Shown piece after piece: positions 26,482 to 35,506 of a stretch of DNA of 64,000 nucleotides. The translations under genes were made by a program, and so were the position numbers. Each line of letters opens with the position of its first letter. Within the stretch, counting starts at the first letter, position 1. This stretch comes from Natrinema pellirubrum DSM 15624 (GTDB lineage Archaea; Halobacteriota; Halobacteria; Halobacteriales; Natrialbaceae): NCBI RefSeq assembly GCF_000230735.2, contig NC_019962.1, positions 2,046,001 to 2,110,000 on the forward strand, given 5' to 3'. The notes beneath the pieces are model-generated. The model worked only from the letters and a program-made list of their open reading frames with translations, ran no database searches and was not told where the DNA came from.

Positions 26482-27564
26482 CTATTCGTCGTCGGCGACT
26501 TCGCCGCCGAGTTCGATCGCCTCTGCGTCCTCTTCGCCGTCGTCGGCCGCCCCGTCGTCGGATTCGGCCGACTCCTCCTCGGTCCCGGACTCGCCGTCGT
26601 CGGCGCTCGAGCCGTCAGCGTCGCCGTCCGCATCGGCGCTCGAGTCCTCATCGTCGGCGAACTCCCCGTTCGAGACCGTGACCTGTGCGTTCTGGATGAC
26701 CTTGTCGCCCATCTCGTAGCCGGGCGTGTAGACGTCGGCGACGGTTCCCTCGGGCTGGTCGCTGTCGACCTGCATCATGACCTCGTGGCGCTGGGGATCG
26801 GTCGCGGTGCCAGGCTCGGGATCGATCTCGGTGACGTTCTCGTCCTCGAGGATGCGGTCGAACTCCTTGAGCGTCATCTCGACGCCCTCTTGCAGACTCT
26901 CGACGTCGTCGCTGTCCTCCTCGAGGGCGCGTTTGAGGTTGTCCCGGACGGTGATGAGCCGCTCGACGAGGTCCTCCGTCGCGCGGTCTTTGATCTGCTG
27001 TTGGCGCTTCTTGGCGCGTTTCTTGTAGTTCTGGAAGTCGGCCTGCTTGCGCTTGAGCCGGCTTTTCAAGTCCTCGACTTCCGCCTCGTATTCCTCGAGT
27101 CGGTCGTCGCGGGCCTCGAGTTCGTCCTGCAGGTCGCCGATGGTCTCGGCCTGTGACTCGACGCGTTGCTCGAGGTCCTCGAGTTCCTCGCGCTGGTGGC
27201 TGACGGTCCCGTTCAGATCGCGGGCCTCCTCGACGATCGAGTTGATCTGACGGGCGAGTTCGTCGTCGTACTCGGTGACCCGATCGAGGAGTCGCTGGAT
27301 GTCCTCGCTGGTTTCGGGTGCGTCAGTCTCAGCCGCGGCAGGGGCCGACTCGCTCTCGGTCGCGTCCCCGTCGGCGTCGGTCGTCGCCTCGCTCTCGTCG
27401 TCAGTTCCCGCGGGTTCCGCGTCCGACTCCTCGACGTCGGGAGCCGGCTCTGATTCCCCATCCGTCGAGACATCGGGGTCCGCCGCGGCCGTCTCGCCGT
27501 CGTCGGATTCCTCCTCGGACGGGACACCCGGGGCGGACGTCTCCGTGCCCTCGTCTTCGCTCAT
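26482..27564 (-). CDS. grpE: Nucleotide exchange factor GrpE with long acidic extensions
   Basis: From the ATG at 27564 the protein has 360 residues, much longer than the usual ~200. The first ~110 residues are Asp/Glu/Ser-rich. A long coiled coil follows (about 110-220, EELEDLEQRVESQAETIGDL and following), then the GrpE head with DNLKRALEE, GVEMTLKEFDRILEDENV and GTVADVYTPGYEMGDKVIQN. A second acidic tail of ~50 residues ends the protein. It releases ADP from DnaK and resets its cycle. The acidic arms are a common haloarchaeal elaboration. A TAATAAAA-type TATA box at 27586-27593 lies at leaderless distance. Confidence 0.95.
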   Translation of the reverse strand: MSEDEGTETSAPGVPSEEESDDGETAAADPDVSTDGESEPAPDVEESDAEPAGTDDESEATTDADGDATESESAPAAAETDAPETSEDIQRLLDRVTEYDDELARQINSIVEEARDLNGTVSHQREELEDLEQRVESQAETIGDLQDELEARDDRLEEYEAEVEDLKSRLKRKQADFQNYKKRAKKRQQQIKDRATEDLVERLITVRDNLKRALEEDSDDVESLQEGVEMTLKEFDRILEDENVTEIDPEPGTATDPQRHEVMMQVDSDQPEGTVADVYTPGYEMGDKVIQNAQVTVSNGEFADDEDSSADADGDADGSSADDGESGTEEESAESDDGAADDGEEDAEAIELGGEVADDE

Positions 27565-27585
27565 ATGGCTGTCAACGAACAGCGG

Positions 27586-27593
27586 TAATAAAA
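27586..27593 (-). promoter_or_regulatory. TATA box of grpE
   Basis: The minus strand reads TTTTATTA, centred about 26 bases upstream of the grpE ATG. This supports leaderless transcription from that ATG. Confidence 0.6.
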
Positions 27594-27721
27594 GGGTTGA
27601 GGTACCCGTGTCGGAGCCGCCGGCATCGCTGTGCCCATCTAGTCGCCCAGACCGCCCCATCTCCAGATTTGCCGTCCCGAGTACCCGACCGTATATGTGT
27701 ATCTACCCCCGACTGGGACGC

Positions 27722-29161
27722 GTGACGCGGAGCCCGAACGACGAGCCGACCTCGATCGAATGCCGGTACGAGGACGGGACGGTTCGGATCGACGGCCTCG
27801 AGACGGCACCGCTCTCGCCGTCGTCGCTCCGGGAGTCGGTCCCCGAACTCGAGGCCGATTCCCGAACCGGCTGCTGGCGCGTCCCTGCCTACCGCTACGC
27901 CGAACTGCGGGCGGCGCTGTGGCGGGCCGACGCCGCGGTCGAGGACCGCGTCCTCGATCTCGAGTCCGTCGCCAGCCTCACATCGGCCTACGAACTTCGG
28001 CCGTATCAGGAACGGGCGCTCGAGGCGTGGCTCGGGACCGACCGGTGGGCCGACGCGCCCGGGCCGGAGTCGCCCGCTCGAGCGCCCGCCGGCGTCCTCG
28101 AACTGCCGACCGGCAGCGGCAAGACCGTCATCGCCCTGAAGGCGATCGAGCGGCTCTCGGTCCCGACGCTGATCGTCGTCCCGACGATCGACCTCCTCGA
28201 GCAGTGGGAGCGAGAACTCAAGCGGGAGTTCGACACGCCGATCGGGCGCTTCGGCGGCGGCGAGCAACGACTCGAGCCGATCACCGTCTCGACGTACGAT
28301 TCGGCATATCTGAAGGCCGATTCGGTGGGAGACCGGTTCGGATTCGCCGTCTTCGACGAGGCCCACCACCTCGGCGGCGAGGGGTACCGCGAGATCGCAC
28401 GCTTGCTCGCCGCCCCCGCACGCGTGGGCCTGACCGCGACCTTCGAGCGCCCCGACGGTGCCCACGAGGTCGTCGAAGCCCTCGTCGGGCCGCTCGTCCA
28501 CCAGGTCGGCGTGGACGACCTCGCCGGCGACCACCTCGCGGCCTACGACCTCAAGCGCCTCAAGGTGTCGCTGACCCCCGAGGAGCGCGAGGAATACGAA
28601 CGAAACCAGGAGACGTTCACCGGCTATCTCGCGAGATCGAACATCGAGATGCGAAGCGGCTCGGATTACCAGGAACTGGTCAAGCGGTCGGGATCGGACC
28701 CCGAGGCCCGCGAGGCGCTGCTCGCGCGCCAGCGCGCACGGGAGATCATGTTTGGTAGCGAGGCGAAACTCGAGGCGCTGTCGGGGATCCTCGACGACCA
28801 CCGGGACGATCGGGTCATCGTCTTTACCGCCCACAACGACCTCGCGTACGACGTCAGCGAGCGGTTCCTGATTCCGACGATCACCCACCGGACCGGGACA
28901 GCGGAGCGTCGCGAGATCCTAGAGCGGTTCCGCGATGGGAGCTATACCCGGATCGCGACCTCGAACGTCCTCGACGAGGGCGTCGACGTCCCCGACGCGA
29001 ACGTCGCGGTCGTCCTCTCGGGCAGCGGTAGCGAACGGGAGTTCGTCCAGCGACTCGGGCGGATCCTCCGACCGAAGGCCGACGGCGGCCGGGCGGTCCT
29101 CTACGAGGTCATCACAGCCGATACCGGCGAGCAACGGATCGCCGCCCGACGGCGGGAGTAA
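27722..29161 (+). CDS. XPB/Rad25-type DNA helicase
   Basis: A 479-residue SF2 helicase from a GTG at 27722. Motif I is LPTGSGKTVIALKAIERL, II is FDEAHHLGG (DEAH), III is LTATFERPDG, and VI is QRLGRILRPK. The N-terminal ~90 residues match the damage-recognition domain of archaeal XPB. It would unwind DNA 3' to 5' in nucleotide excision repair and works with Bax1, whose likely gene is at 29992. A GTATATG box at 27691-27697 sits exactly 28 bases before this GTG; the ATG at 27695 lies inside that box and is therefore less likely. Confidence 0.9.
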   Translation: MTRSPNDEPTSIECRYEDGTVRIDGLETAPLSPSSLRESVPELEADSRTGCWRVPAYRYAELRAALWRADAAVEDRVLDLESVASLTSAYELRPYQERALEAWLGTDRWADAPGPESPARAPAGVLELPTGSGKTVIALKAIERLSVPTLIVVPTIDLLEQWERELKREFDTPIGRFGGGEQRLEPITVSTYDSAYLKADSVGDRFGFAVFDEAHHLGGEGYREIARLLAAPARVGLTATFERPDGAHEVVEALVGPLVHQVGVDDLAGDHLAAYDLKRLKVSLTPEEREEYERNQETFTGYLARSNIEMRSGSDYQELVKRSGSDPEAREALLARQRAREIMFGSEAKLEALSGILDDHRDDRVIVFTAHNDLAYDVSERFLIPTITHRTGTAERREILERFRDGSYTRIATSNVLDEGVDVPDANVAVVLSGSGSEREFVQRLGRILRPKADGGRAVLYEVITADTGEQRIAARRRE

Positions 29162-29295
29162 CGCGCCGAAGGGGCCCCACAGCGGGTCGTCACCGATCGA
29201 ATCGAGCGACTCCGACCGACCTTGGAGTCCACGTCGACCCACGCTCGAGGCGGCACAGTCCCGCGATCCGGCCCGTGTGGTCTTGTCGCGTCGCT

Positions 29296-29877
29296 TCAGT
29301 GGGTAACGTCTACGTTCCACTCCCCGCCGAGGTCCCCCCGCTCGGTCGTCTCGAACGAGCCGTCCTCGAAGCGCGTCACGCGGCCGGTCTCCTCGCTTAG
29401 CGTCAGCGTCGACACCACGTTCGGCCGCCGGGAGGTATCCAGTGCGCTCATGTGACGCGACCCCATCCAGTCCTCGTAGCCGGGGTCGTCCGGGTCCCCC
29501 GCCCCGCACTCGAGTTCGTCGGGTGAGAGGTCGGTAAACCGGACCAGTTGTTCCTGAACGACGCCGTCGACGCTGACGACGACGGCCCCGTCGCGGGTCC
29601 TCGCGACCTCCCGGGCCGTCTCGTAGAAGGCGTCGGGATCGAGACGGACGTCGTGACAGCGGTCCGTCGGCCACGTGTTGTCGCCCATCGGGTACGCGAA
29701 GTCCGCGACCGACGGCCCGATGACGACGGCGACGTACATCCCGGGACCTTTGACGTACTGTTCGTCCCACCGATCGAAGTCGATGCTGAGCGACTCGAGG
29801 GTGTGTTCCAGGCAGTCGACCAGTTCCCGAACCCCGTCGTGGGTCTCGTACGCGATCCGGAGCGACGAATCGTCCAT
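29296..29877 (-). CDS. dacZ: Diadenylate cyclase (DacZ-type, DisA_N domain)
   Basis: A 193-residue single-domain protein. The catalytic DGA motif is in RTRDGAVVVSVDG and the second active-site motif is GSRHMSALDTSRRPNVVSTL, both hallmarks of DisA_N diadenylate cyclases that join two ATP to make cyclic di-AMP. Size and lack of membrane helices match archaeal DacZ, which in Haloferax is essential and linked to osmotic balance. A TGATATTA box near 29906 gives leaderless spacing to the ATG at 29877. Unusually, it lies between and opposite to the XPB and Bax1-like genes. The RHM (not RHR) form at the second motif should be noted. Confidence 0.88.
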   Translation of the reverse strand: MDDSSLRIAYETHDGVRELVDCLEHTLESLSIDFDRWDEQYVKGPGMYVAVVIGPSVADFAYPMGDNTWPTDRCHDVRLDPDAFYETAREVARTRDGAVVVSVDGVVQEQLVRFTDLSPDELECGAGDPDDPGYEDWMGSRHMSALDTSRRPNVVSTLTLSEETGRVTRFEDGSFETTERGDLGGEWNVDVTH

Positions 29878-29991
29878 ACCGGAGGGTGGAACCGAACCGC
29901 CGTAATATCAGTGGCTGAGCCCCGTCGGCGAGGGCGATCGCCGGGTCTTCGTCCGGGCCACTTTTGCCGGTGCCGCGCCGACATCGGACGA

Positions 29992-31596
29992 ATGCTGACG
30001 AAGGACTTGCTGCGCGTCTCGCGGGCCGGCGGCGGCTACCACCCGCAGTTCGCCGGCCGCGACCAACGCCCGCTCGCGGCCAGGGTGATCGGCACCTATC
30101 AGGGCCACGTCGGCGAACCCCGTGGCGAACTCGAGGCCGCGCTGACGGAGTTGGAGCGCGGGACACCACGCGTCCCGGACGGCTCGAGCGGGGTGCCGCG
30201 AGAGCGCGGGGCCGACGACTTCAAACTCGTCCGCGGGCTCTCGGCGCTGCTCGAGCGCGAGGCGACGTTCGAGACCGACGCGGCGATCGACCCCGAACGG
30301 GCTCGCCGGGCGGCCTTCGAGGCCGCCGAGGCGGTCGGCGTCGTCACCGAGGACGAGCGGGCGATGGCGCTGATCCGGGCGGGCGAGTCGCTCGACGTTT
30401 CGGCCGACGACCTCGAGACCGCCCTCTACGCCGACCTCGAGGAGCGACAGGTCCTGACCGCGGTCGAGTCGCGCTGGGACCCCGACGGACTGCTCGCCCA
30501 GTACAACCTCTCGCTGGCCCAGACGGCGCTGTTCGACGCGACCGAAGTCCGTGTCCGCTCGAGTGATCCGAAGGCGCTGATCTCGGCGATCAAGCGCCTG
30601 CGACTGCTGTACGAGATTCGCCGACTCGAGGAGGAACCGACGCCGAGCGGCGGGGTTTCGGAGACGGACCTCGCGGACGGGATCGCCGAGCGGGAGGTCG
30701 TCGTGACCGGCCCGACCCGGCTCTTCCGGGCGACGCGGCGGTACGGCACCCGCTTTGCCCGGCTGCTGCGGACCGTCGCGTCGGCCGAGCGGTGGTCGCT
30801 CGAGGCGACGATCGACGACCGCGGGACCGAGCGGACGCTCTCGCTCTCCCACGATGATCCCGTTCGGGTGCCCGACGCCGAACCGGTCGCGGACGTCTCG
30901 TTCGACAGCGGCGTCGAGGCGGACTTCGCCGCCCGCTTTACGAACCTGGATCTGGACTGGGACCTCGTGCGCGAGCCCGAGCCGCTCGCGACGGGGACGC
31001 GGGTGATGATCCCGGACTTTGCGTTCGACTACGCCTACGGCGACTTCCGGCTCTACTTCGAGATCATGGGGTTTTGGACCCCCGAGTACGTCGAGAAGAA
31101 ACTCTCGCAACTGGCCGACCTCGAGGACGTGGACATGCTCGTGGCCGTCGACGAGTCGCTTGGCGTCGGCGAGGAGATCGCGGCCCGCGACCACCGGGCG
31201 ATCCCCTACTCGGGAACGGTCCGGGTCAAAGACGTCGCCGACGTCCTCCGGGAGTACGAACGCCAGCTGGTCGCCGAAAGCGCTGCCGCCCTGCCCGACG
31301 AACTCCGGCCCGACGAGGACGCGATCGCGCTCGAGGGGCTGGCCGAGCGCCACGGCGTCAGCGAGGACGCCCTTGCGGACGTCTCCGTCCCGGACCACGA
31401 GCGCGTCGGCCGAACGCTCGTCCGGCCGGCCGTCCTCGAGTCACTAGCCGACGCGATCGAGGCGGGGATGGCCCTCGAGGACGCCGAGGCGGTCCTCGAG
31501 GAGTACGGGATCGCCGACGCGAGCGCCGCCCTCTCGCGGCTGGGGTATCGCGTCGAGTGGGACGGGTTGGCCGGCGGGACGCTCGTCGAGCGCTGA
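29992..31596 (+). CDS. DUF790 / Bax1-like nuclease (XPB partner)
   Basis: A 534-residue DUF790 protein from the ATG at 29992 (MLTKDLLRVSRAGGGYHPQF). The N-terminal domain is helical. The nuclease core is visible in VMIPDFAFDYAYGDFRLYFE and IMGFWTPEYVEKKLSQLADL, with acidic metal ligands in the D-E pattern and a lysine of the PD-(D/E)XK type. Bax1 binds archaeal XPB and cuts DNA at the bubble edge during excision repair. The XPB gene is 830 bases upstream on the same strand, with the cyclase gene between. The last ~110 residues look like a helical extension. Confidence 0.9.
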   Translation: MLTKDLLRVSRAGGGYHPQFAGRDQRPLAARVIGTYQGHVGEPRGELEAALTELERGTPRVPDGSSGVPRERGADDFKLVRGLSALLEREATFETDAAIDPERARRAAFEAAEAVGVVTEDERAMALIRAGESLDVSADDLETALYADLEERQVLTAVESRWDPDGLLAQYNLSLAQTALFDATEVRVRSSDPKALISAIKRLRLLYEIRRLEEEPTPSGGVSETDLADGIAEREVVVTGPTRLFRATRRYGTRFARLLRTVASAERWSLEATIDDRGTERTLSLSHDDPVRVPDAEPVADVSFDSGVEADFAARFTNLDLDWDLVREPEPLATGTRVMIPDFAFDYAYGDFRLYFEIMGFWTPEYVEKKLSQLADLEDVDMLVAVDESLGVGEEIAARDHRAIPYSGTVRVKDVADVLREYERQLVAESAAALPDELRPDEDAIALEGLAERHGVSEDALADVSVPDHERVGRTLVRPAVLESLADAIEAGMALEDAEAVLEEYGIADASAALSRLGYRVEWDGLAGGTLVER

Positions 31597-31658
31597 CGGC
31601 TCCCGCCGGATGACAACGCCCCGGCCAAGTTACAAGTGCCCGCGCCGATAGCTCGGCC

Positions 31659-32627
31659 ATGAACGTCCTCGTCGTCGGCGGTGGTGGGACGATCGGCAGC
31701 ACCGTCGCGTACACGCTGGCGGTACAGCGTCCGGAGACGACCGTCACGCTTGCGGATCCCCAGACGGCCGTCACGACCGGCCATGCGATCGATCTGCGCC
31801 ACGCGCAGTGTCACGTCGCCACCGCGGCGGGGCGCCCGTCGTTCGGCGACGACCCGCCCGGCACCGTCACCGCGATCGATCCGAGCGCGTCCCCGGGCCC
31901 CGATCCGATCGACGCGGCCGACGCGATCGTCGTCACCGCAAGCGCCGCGCGCGACCCCGACAGCTTCGAACGGGGCGGTCGACTGTCGAACCTCGAGCAA
32001 AACCTCGAGATCGCCGCCGACATCGGCGAGTGGTTCGGCGAGGCCGACCCGACGCCGACGGTCGTGGCGGCCAACCCGACCGATCGGATCACCTACCGCC
32101 TGTGGGAGGCAAGCGGCTGGCCCCGCGAGCGGTTCCTCGGCTACTCCCTGTCGGAGACGGCCCGCATCGCGGACGAACTGGCCCGCCGGTTCGACACCTC
32201 GCCCGCCGCCGTCTCCTGTCCGGTCCTCGGCGAACACGGCGAACACATGGTCCCCGCGTTCTCGCGGGCGACCGTCGACGGTGAGCCGATCGATCTCTCG
32301 GCGACCGAGCGCGAGGCCGTCCTCGAGTACGTCCGCGACGTTCCCTACGACGTCATCGAGCGGCGGGGTCCAGAGGACTCCTCGCGGTGGGTCACGAGCC
32401 GCGGCGTCGCCACGATCGTCGCTCGACTGGCCGACGGCGGAACCGACGAACCGGTCTGTCTCTCGACCCCGCTTTCCGGCGAGTACGGGCTCGAAGGCGT
32501 CAGCGTGAGCGTCCCGGTCCGGCTCGACGCCGGCGGCGTCGGCGAGATCGTCGAGTGGGACCTGGCCCCGAACGAGCGGGACGGACTCGAGCGTGCTGCC
32601 GCCGCCGTTCGGCGCTCGCTGGCGTGA
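31659..32627 (+). CDS. Lactate/malate dehydrogenase-family protein with altered catalytic residue
   Basis: A 322-residue protein with the Rossmann motif VVGGGGTIGSTVAYTLA at the N-terminus. The catalytic histidine lies in GEHGEHMVPAFS. The family's catalytic Asp (in LDSARFR) is replaced by Glu at residue 166 (SLSETARIA), though the substrate-binding Arg of that motif is kept. The mobile loop (ASAARDPDSFERGGRLSNLE) also differs from classic MDH. It may act on a hydroxyacid other than malate or lactate, or be weakly active; the main malate dehydrogenase is presumably elsewhere. A GTTACAAG box precedes it at leaderless distance. Confidence 0.82.
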   Translation: MNVLVVGGGGTIGSTVAYTLAVQRPETTVTLADPQTAVTTGHAIDLRHAQCHVATAAGRPSFGDDPPGTVTAIDPSASPGPDPIDAADAIVVTASAARDPDSFERGGRLSNLEQNLEIAADIGEWFGEADPTPTVVAANPTDRITYRLWEASGWPRERFLGYSLSETARIADELARRFDTSPAAVSCPVLGEHGEHMVPAFSRATVDGEPIDLSATEREAVLEYVRDVPYDVIERRGPEDSSRWVTSRGVATIVARLADGGTDEPVCLSTPLSGEYGLEGVSVSVPVRLDAGGVGEIVEWDLAPNERDGLERAAAAVRRSLA

Positions 32628-32696
32628 TCCGGGCCGAAACCAACGTCTGTAGTGGACACCCTTAACCACCGGACCGCACTATTCCGAGACAGTCAC

Positions 32697-33149
32697 GTGT
32701 CCCATCAGTCTTCCACGGAATCGATTTCCCTCCTCCTCGTCGAAGACAACCCCGGCGACGTGCGGTTGATCGAGGAGGCGTTCAACACGGCGTCGTTCGA
32801 TGTCAGCTTGCACACGGAGGCCGACGGCGACGCCGCCCTCGAGTTCCTTCACGAACGGGCGGCGAGCGAGGACGGCCCCGAAGTGGACCTGATGTTGCTC
32901 GATCTGAACCTGCCCAGGACCGGCGGGTTCGAGGTCCTCGAGACGATCAAGGACGACCCGAAACTCGCGTCGCTGCCGGTGTTGGTCCTGACGAGTTCGG
33001 AAGCGACCGAGGACATCGTCCGGAGCTACGAACTGTGTGCGAACGCCTACCTGACGAAACCGACCGATCCCGACGAGTTCGCCGACATCGGCCGTGCGGT
33101 CGAGGCGTTCTGGGTCGAGGAAGCGACGCTGCCGCCGGTTCCCGGGTGA
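32697..33149 (+). CDS. Response regulator (receiver domain only)
   Basis: A 150-residue CheY-like protein read from a GTG at 32697, about 33 bases after a CTTAAC box. The acidic pair is LLLVEDNPGDVR, the phospho-acceptor Asp is in DLMLLDLNLPRTGG, the Thr/Ser switch is in VLVLTSSE and the Lys in AYLTKPTDPDEF. There is no output domain, which matches the Rcp1-type regulators common in haloarchaea. The histidine-kinase gene starts 91 bases downstream on the same strand, so the two probably form a two-component pair. The output target is unknown. Confidence 0.9.
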   Translation: MSHQSSTESISLLLVEDNPGDVRLIEEAFNTASFDVSLHTEADGDAALEFLHERAASEDGPEVDLMLLDLNLPRTGGFEVLETIKDDPKLASLPVLVLTSSEATEDIVRSYELCANAYLTKPTDPDEFADIGRAVEAFWVEEATLPPVPG

Positions 33150-33239
33150 GGACACGGAACGGTAACGCCGTCGGAGACGGACTGCCAGAACGTTTTTGCT
33201 CCCGTACTGCTACACCTCGGACGTTCTCATGGAGCGTCG

Positions 33240-34886
33240 ATGCCGGTGAACCCGATCGGACTCGGCTACGTGAGCGTCTTCCTCGTGACCGGGCTCGTCT
33301 GTCTGGGTGCGGTCCCGCGAGCGCGAACGGTCGGCGACGAAGCGGTCCGACGGGGGCTCGTCGGATTGCTGGTGACGACCGGTATCTGGGCGCTGCTCAA
33401 GAGCGCGTTCTTCGTGCTTCCGGACCCGTTCCGCGAGCCGTCGTATATCGTCGGCCTCGCCGTCGGCTTCTCCACGGTCTGGGCGTGGCTCTATTTCTGT
33501 TCCGCTTACACGGGGCGGGACTACCACCGCAACACCGCGTTGCGACGGCTCAGTGCGGGCGTCTTCCTCGGGGTCGTCGCGGTCAAACTCACCAACCCGC
33601 TGCACGGGCTCTACTTCACCGCCACGGAACGGACGACGCCGTTCGTCCATCTCGCGATCGAACACCAGTCTCTCCACTGGGCCGCGACCGGACTGTCCTA
33701 CGCGCTCGCAGCGACCGGGCTGTTCATGCTGTTCGAACGCTACCTCGAGTCGGAGTACGACACCCGTCCGCTCGCCGTTCTGACGGTACTGATCGGTCTC
33801 CCGGTCGTCTTCGATATGGTCGCACTCGCGATCCCGCAACTGATCGAGGCCATTTACGCGCCGATCGGCGTCGCCGCCTTCGTCGTCGGCGTCCTGTTCG
33901 TCTTCGAGCGGCGATTCCTCGCGGCCCAGTATACCGGCTCGGACGACGATGCGATGATCGTCCTCGACGACGACGGCCGGATCCGCGACTACTCCGCCGC
34001 TGCGACGGCCGCGTTCCCAGATCTCGAGGGGGCCGACGGCGAGCGGCTGTCAACCACCCTCCCGTCGGTGGCCGCCGTCGCGGAGAGCGACGAGCAACTC
34101 CTGAAGCGCAAGGAGGGTACCCAACGACGGTATTACCTGGTCTCGAACAGTTCGGTCACGCTCGGTAAAACAGCCAGTCGCGTCCTCGGGATCACCGACG
34201 TGACACAGGCGGAGCGACGCCGGCGCGAACTCGAGCGACACAACGACCAGCTCGAGGGGATTGCCGGCGCTCTCGCCCACGAACTGCGCAACATGCTGCA
34301 GATAATCGATGGTCGATTGGGGATCGCACGCCGACGGCTCTCGGCCGGAACGACCGAACGCGAGTCCGTCGACGCGGCCCTGGAGGCCAACGATCGGCTG
34401 TCCGAACTGGTGGAGGACTTCACGACGCTGACCAAGCACGGACAGACGGTCGAACGGCTCGAGACGGTCGACTTCGGAGCGGAGATCAGGGGCGTCTGGG
34501 CGACCGAAGCGACGGGTGATCTGGAGTTGACCGTCGACACCGACGGATGCCTCGAGGCGGATCCCCAGCGGTTTCGCGAACTCGTGCGCGACGCGATCGC
34601 CTTCGCGCAACTCAACGAGGCGCAGACGGTGACCGTCGCGCTCCGCGAGAACGGGTTCACCATCACCGACGACGGACGGCCGCCGATGGATTCCGTCGAC
34701 AGGTACTTCGAGTTCGGGGAGTCGGTCCCCGACGCCGAGTCGGGAATGAAACTCCCGAAGCTCCGGTCGTTCGTCCGGGTACACGGCTGGCGCGTCGACA
34801 TCGACACCGAGTACCGGGACGGGATTCGACTCGTCGTCTCCGACGTCGCCACGACCGTTGCGGAACCGCAGCCGCGTGACGCATAG
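33240..34886 (+). CDS. Membrane sensor histidine kinase with degenerate ATPase domain
   Basis: A 548-residue protein from an ATG at 33240 with GGAG nine bases upstream. About seven N-terminal hydrophobic helices (residues ~5-225) resemble the 7TM sensor region of haloarchaeal kinases. A PAS-like segment (AMIVLDDDGRIRDYSAAATA) follows, then the phospho-acceptor box AHELRNMLQIIDGR with H347. The ATPase part is weak: the N-box reads RELVRDAIAFA (Asp where Asn is expected), the G1 box is DDGRPPM, and the G2 loop is SGMKLPKL. It may phosphorylate or dephosphorylate the upstream regulator, or only sense. Confidence 0.87.
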   Translation: MPVNPIGLGYVSVFLVTGLVCLGAVPRARTVGDEAVRRGLVGLLVTTGIWALLKSAFFVLPDPFREPSYIVGLAVGFSTVWAWLYFCSAYTGRDYHRNTALRRLSAGVFLGVVAVKLTNPLHGLYFTATERTTPFVHLAIEHQSLHWAATGLSYALAATGLFMLFERYLESEYDTRPLAVLTVLIGLPVVFDMVALAIPQLIEAIYAPIGVAAFVVGVLFVFERRFLAAQYTGSDDDAMIVLDDDGRIRDYSAAATAAFPDLEGADGERLSTTLPSVAAVAESDEQLLKRKEGTQRRYYLVSNSSVTLGKTASRVLGITDVTQAERRRRELERHNDQLEGIAGALAHELRNMLQIIDGRLGIARRRLSAGTTERESVDAALEANDRLSELVEDFTTLTKHGQTVERLETVDFGAEIRGVWATEATGDLELTVDTDGCLEADPQRFRELVRDAIAFAQLNEAQTVTVALRENGFTITDDGRPPMDSVDRYFEFGESVPDAESGMKLPKLRSFVRVHGWRVDIDTEYRDGIRLVVSDVATTVAEPQPRDA

Positions 34887-34942
34887 CTCCGTCGTCGCCG
34901 AGACCGATCCCGACTGCGGCCGCGGATCGACCCGCCCGGCGC

Positions 34943-35506
34943 CTACGGCTCGAGGTCGCGTTGACGCCCCTTCGGTACCATCGAGCGGAGTTCGCCGTGG
35001 ACGTAGAGGCCGACGCCGATCGGCTCGCGTTCGCCCCGGTCGACGGTTTCACCGTCTCCCCCCGGTTGGCCCGTCGGCCCGACCCCGACGTCGTGGGCGG
35101 CGATCAGATAGCCCCAGTCGCCGTCCCACCGCTCGATCTCCTGATCCTCCCCCGCGGCGAACCGGCGAGCCTCCGCGGGCGCTAAGTCGATCACGCAGTC
35201 GGTCGCCGCGCGGCCGAACCGCTGGACGAAGTCGGTCGTGGGCTTCCAGTGTTCCTGGCGGGTGCGGAGACAGGTCATGCCGATGGCCTCGATCTCGAGC
35301 GGCGTCGACGCCTCGCCGCCGTAGAGCCAGATCTTGCCCGCGCCTTTCTCCCAGAACGTGTAGTCGTCGAAGGTCTCCGGCGGGATCCCGAACCGGTCGG
35401 CGAAGTAGTCGACGACCTCCTCGCGAGTTGCGCGGCCCTCGACGCTCCGCTCGTCGGCCGTGGCCGGCAGCCGATCGAACCGCTGGCCGTCGTTGTCGGG
35501 GCTCAT
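34943..35506 (-). CDS. Putative RNA-binding (PUA-like) partner of the m5C methyltransferase
   Basis: A 187-residue protein from the ATG at 35506. The region VVDYFADRFGIPPETFDDYT, the strand KIWLYGGEA and the end segment (PIGVGLYVHGELRSMVPKGR) recall the PUA-like modules linked to archaeal RNA methyltransferases, though I cannot prove the family. No membrane segment is seen. Its ATG overlaps the TGA of the methyltransferase gene (ATGA), so they are translationally coupled, and it may supply RNA binding that the enzyme lacks. The longer frame to 35611 only shadows that enzyme. Confidence 0.7.
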   Translation of the reverse strand: MSPDNDGQRFDRLPATADERSVEGRATREEVVDYFADRFGIPPETFDDYTFWEKGAGKIWLYGGEASTPLEIEAIGMTCLRTRQEHWKPTTDFVQRFGRAATDCVIDLAPAEARRFAAGEDQEIERWDGDWGYLIAAHDVGVGPTGQPGGDGETVDRGEREPIGVGLYVHGELRSMVPKGRQRDLEP

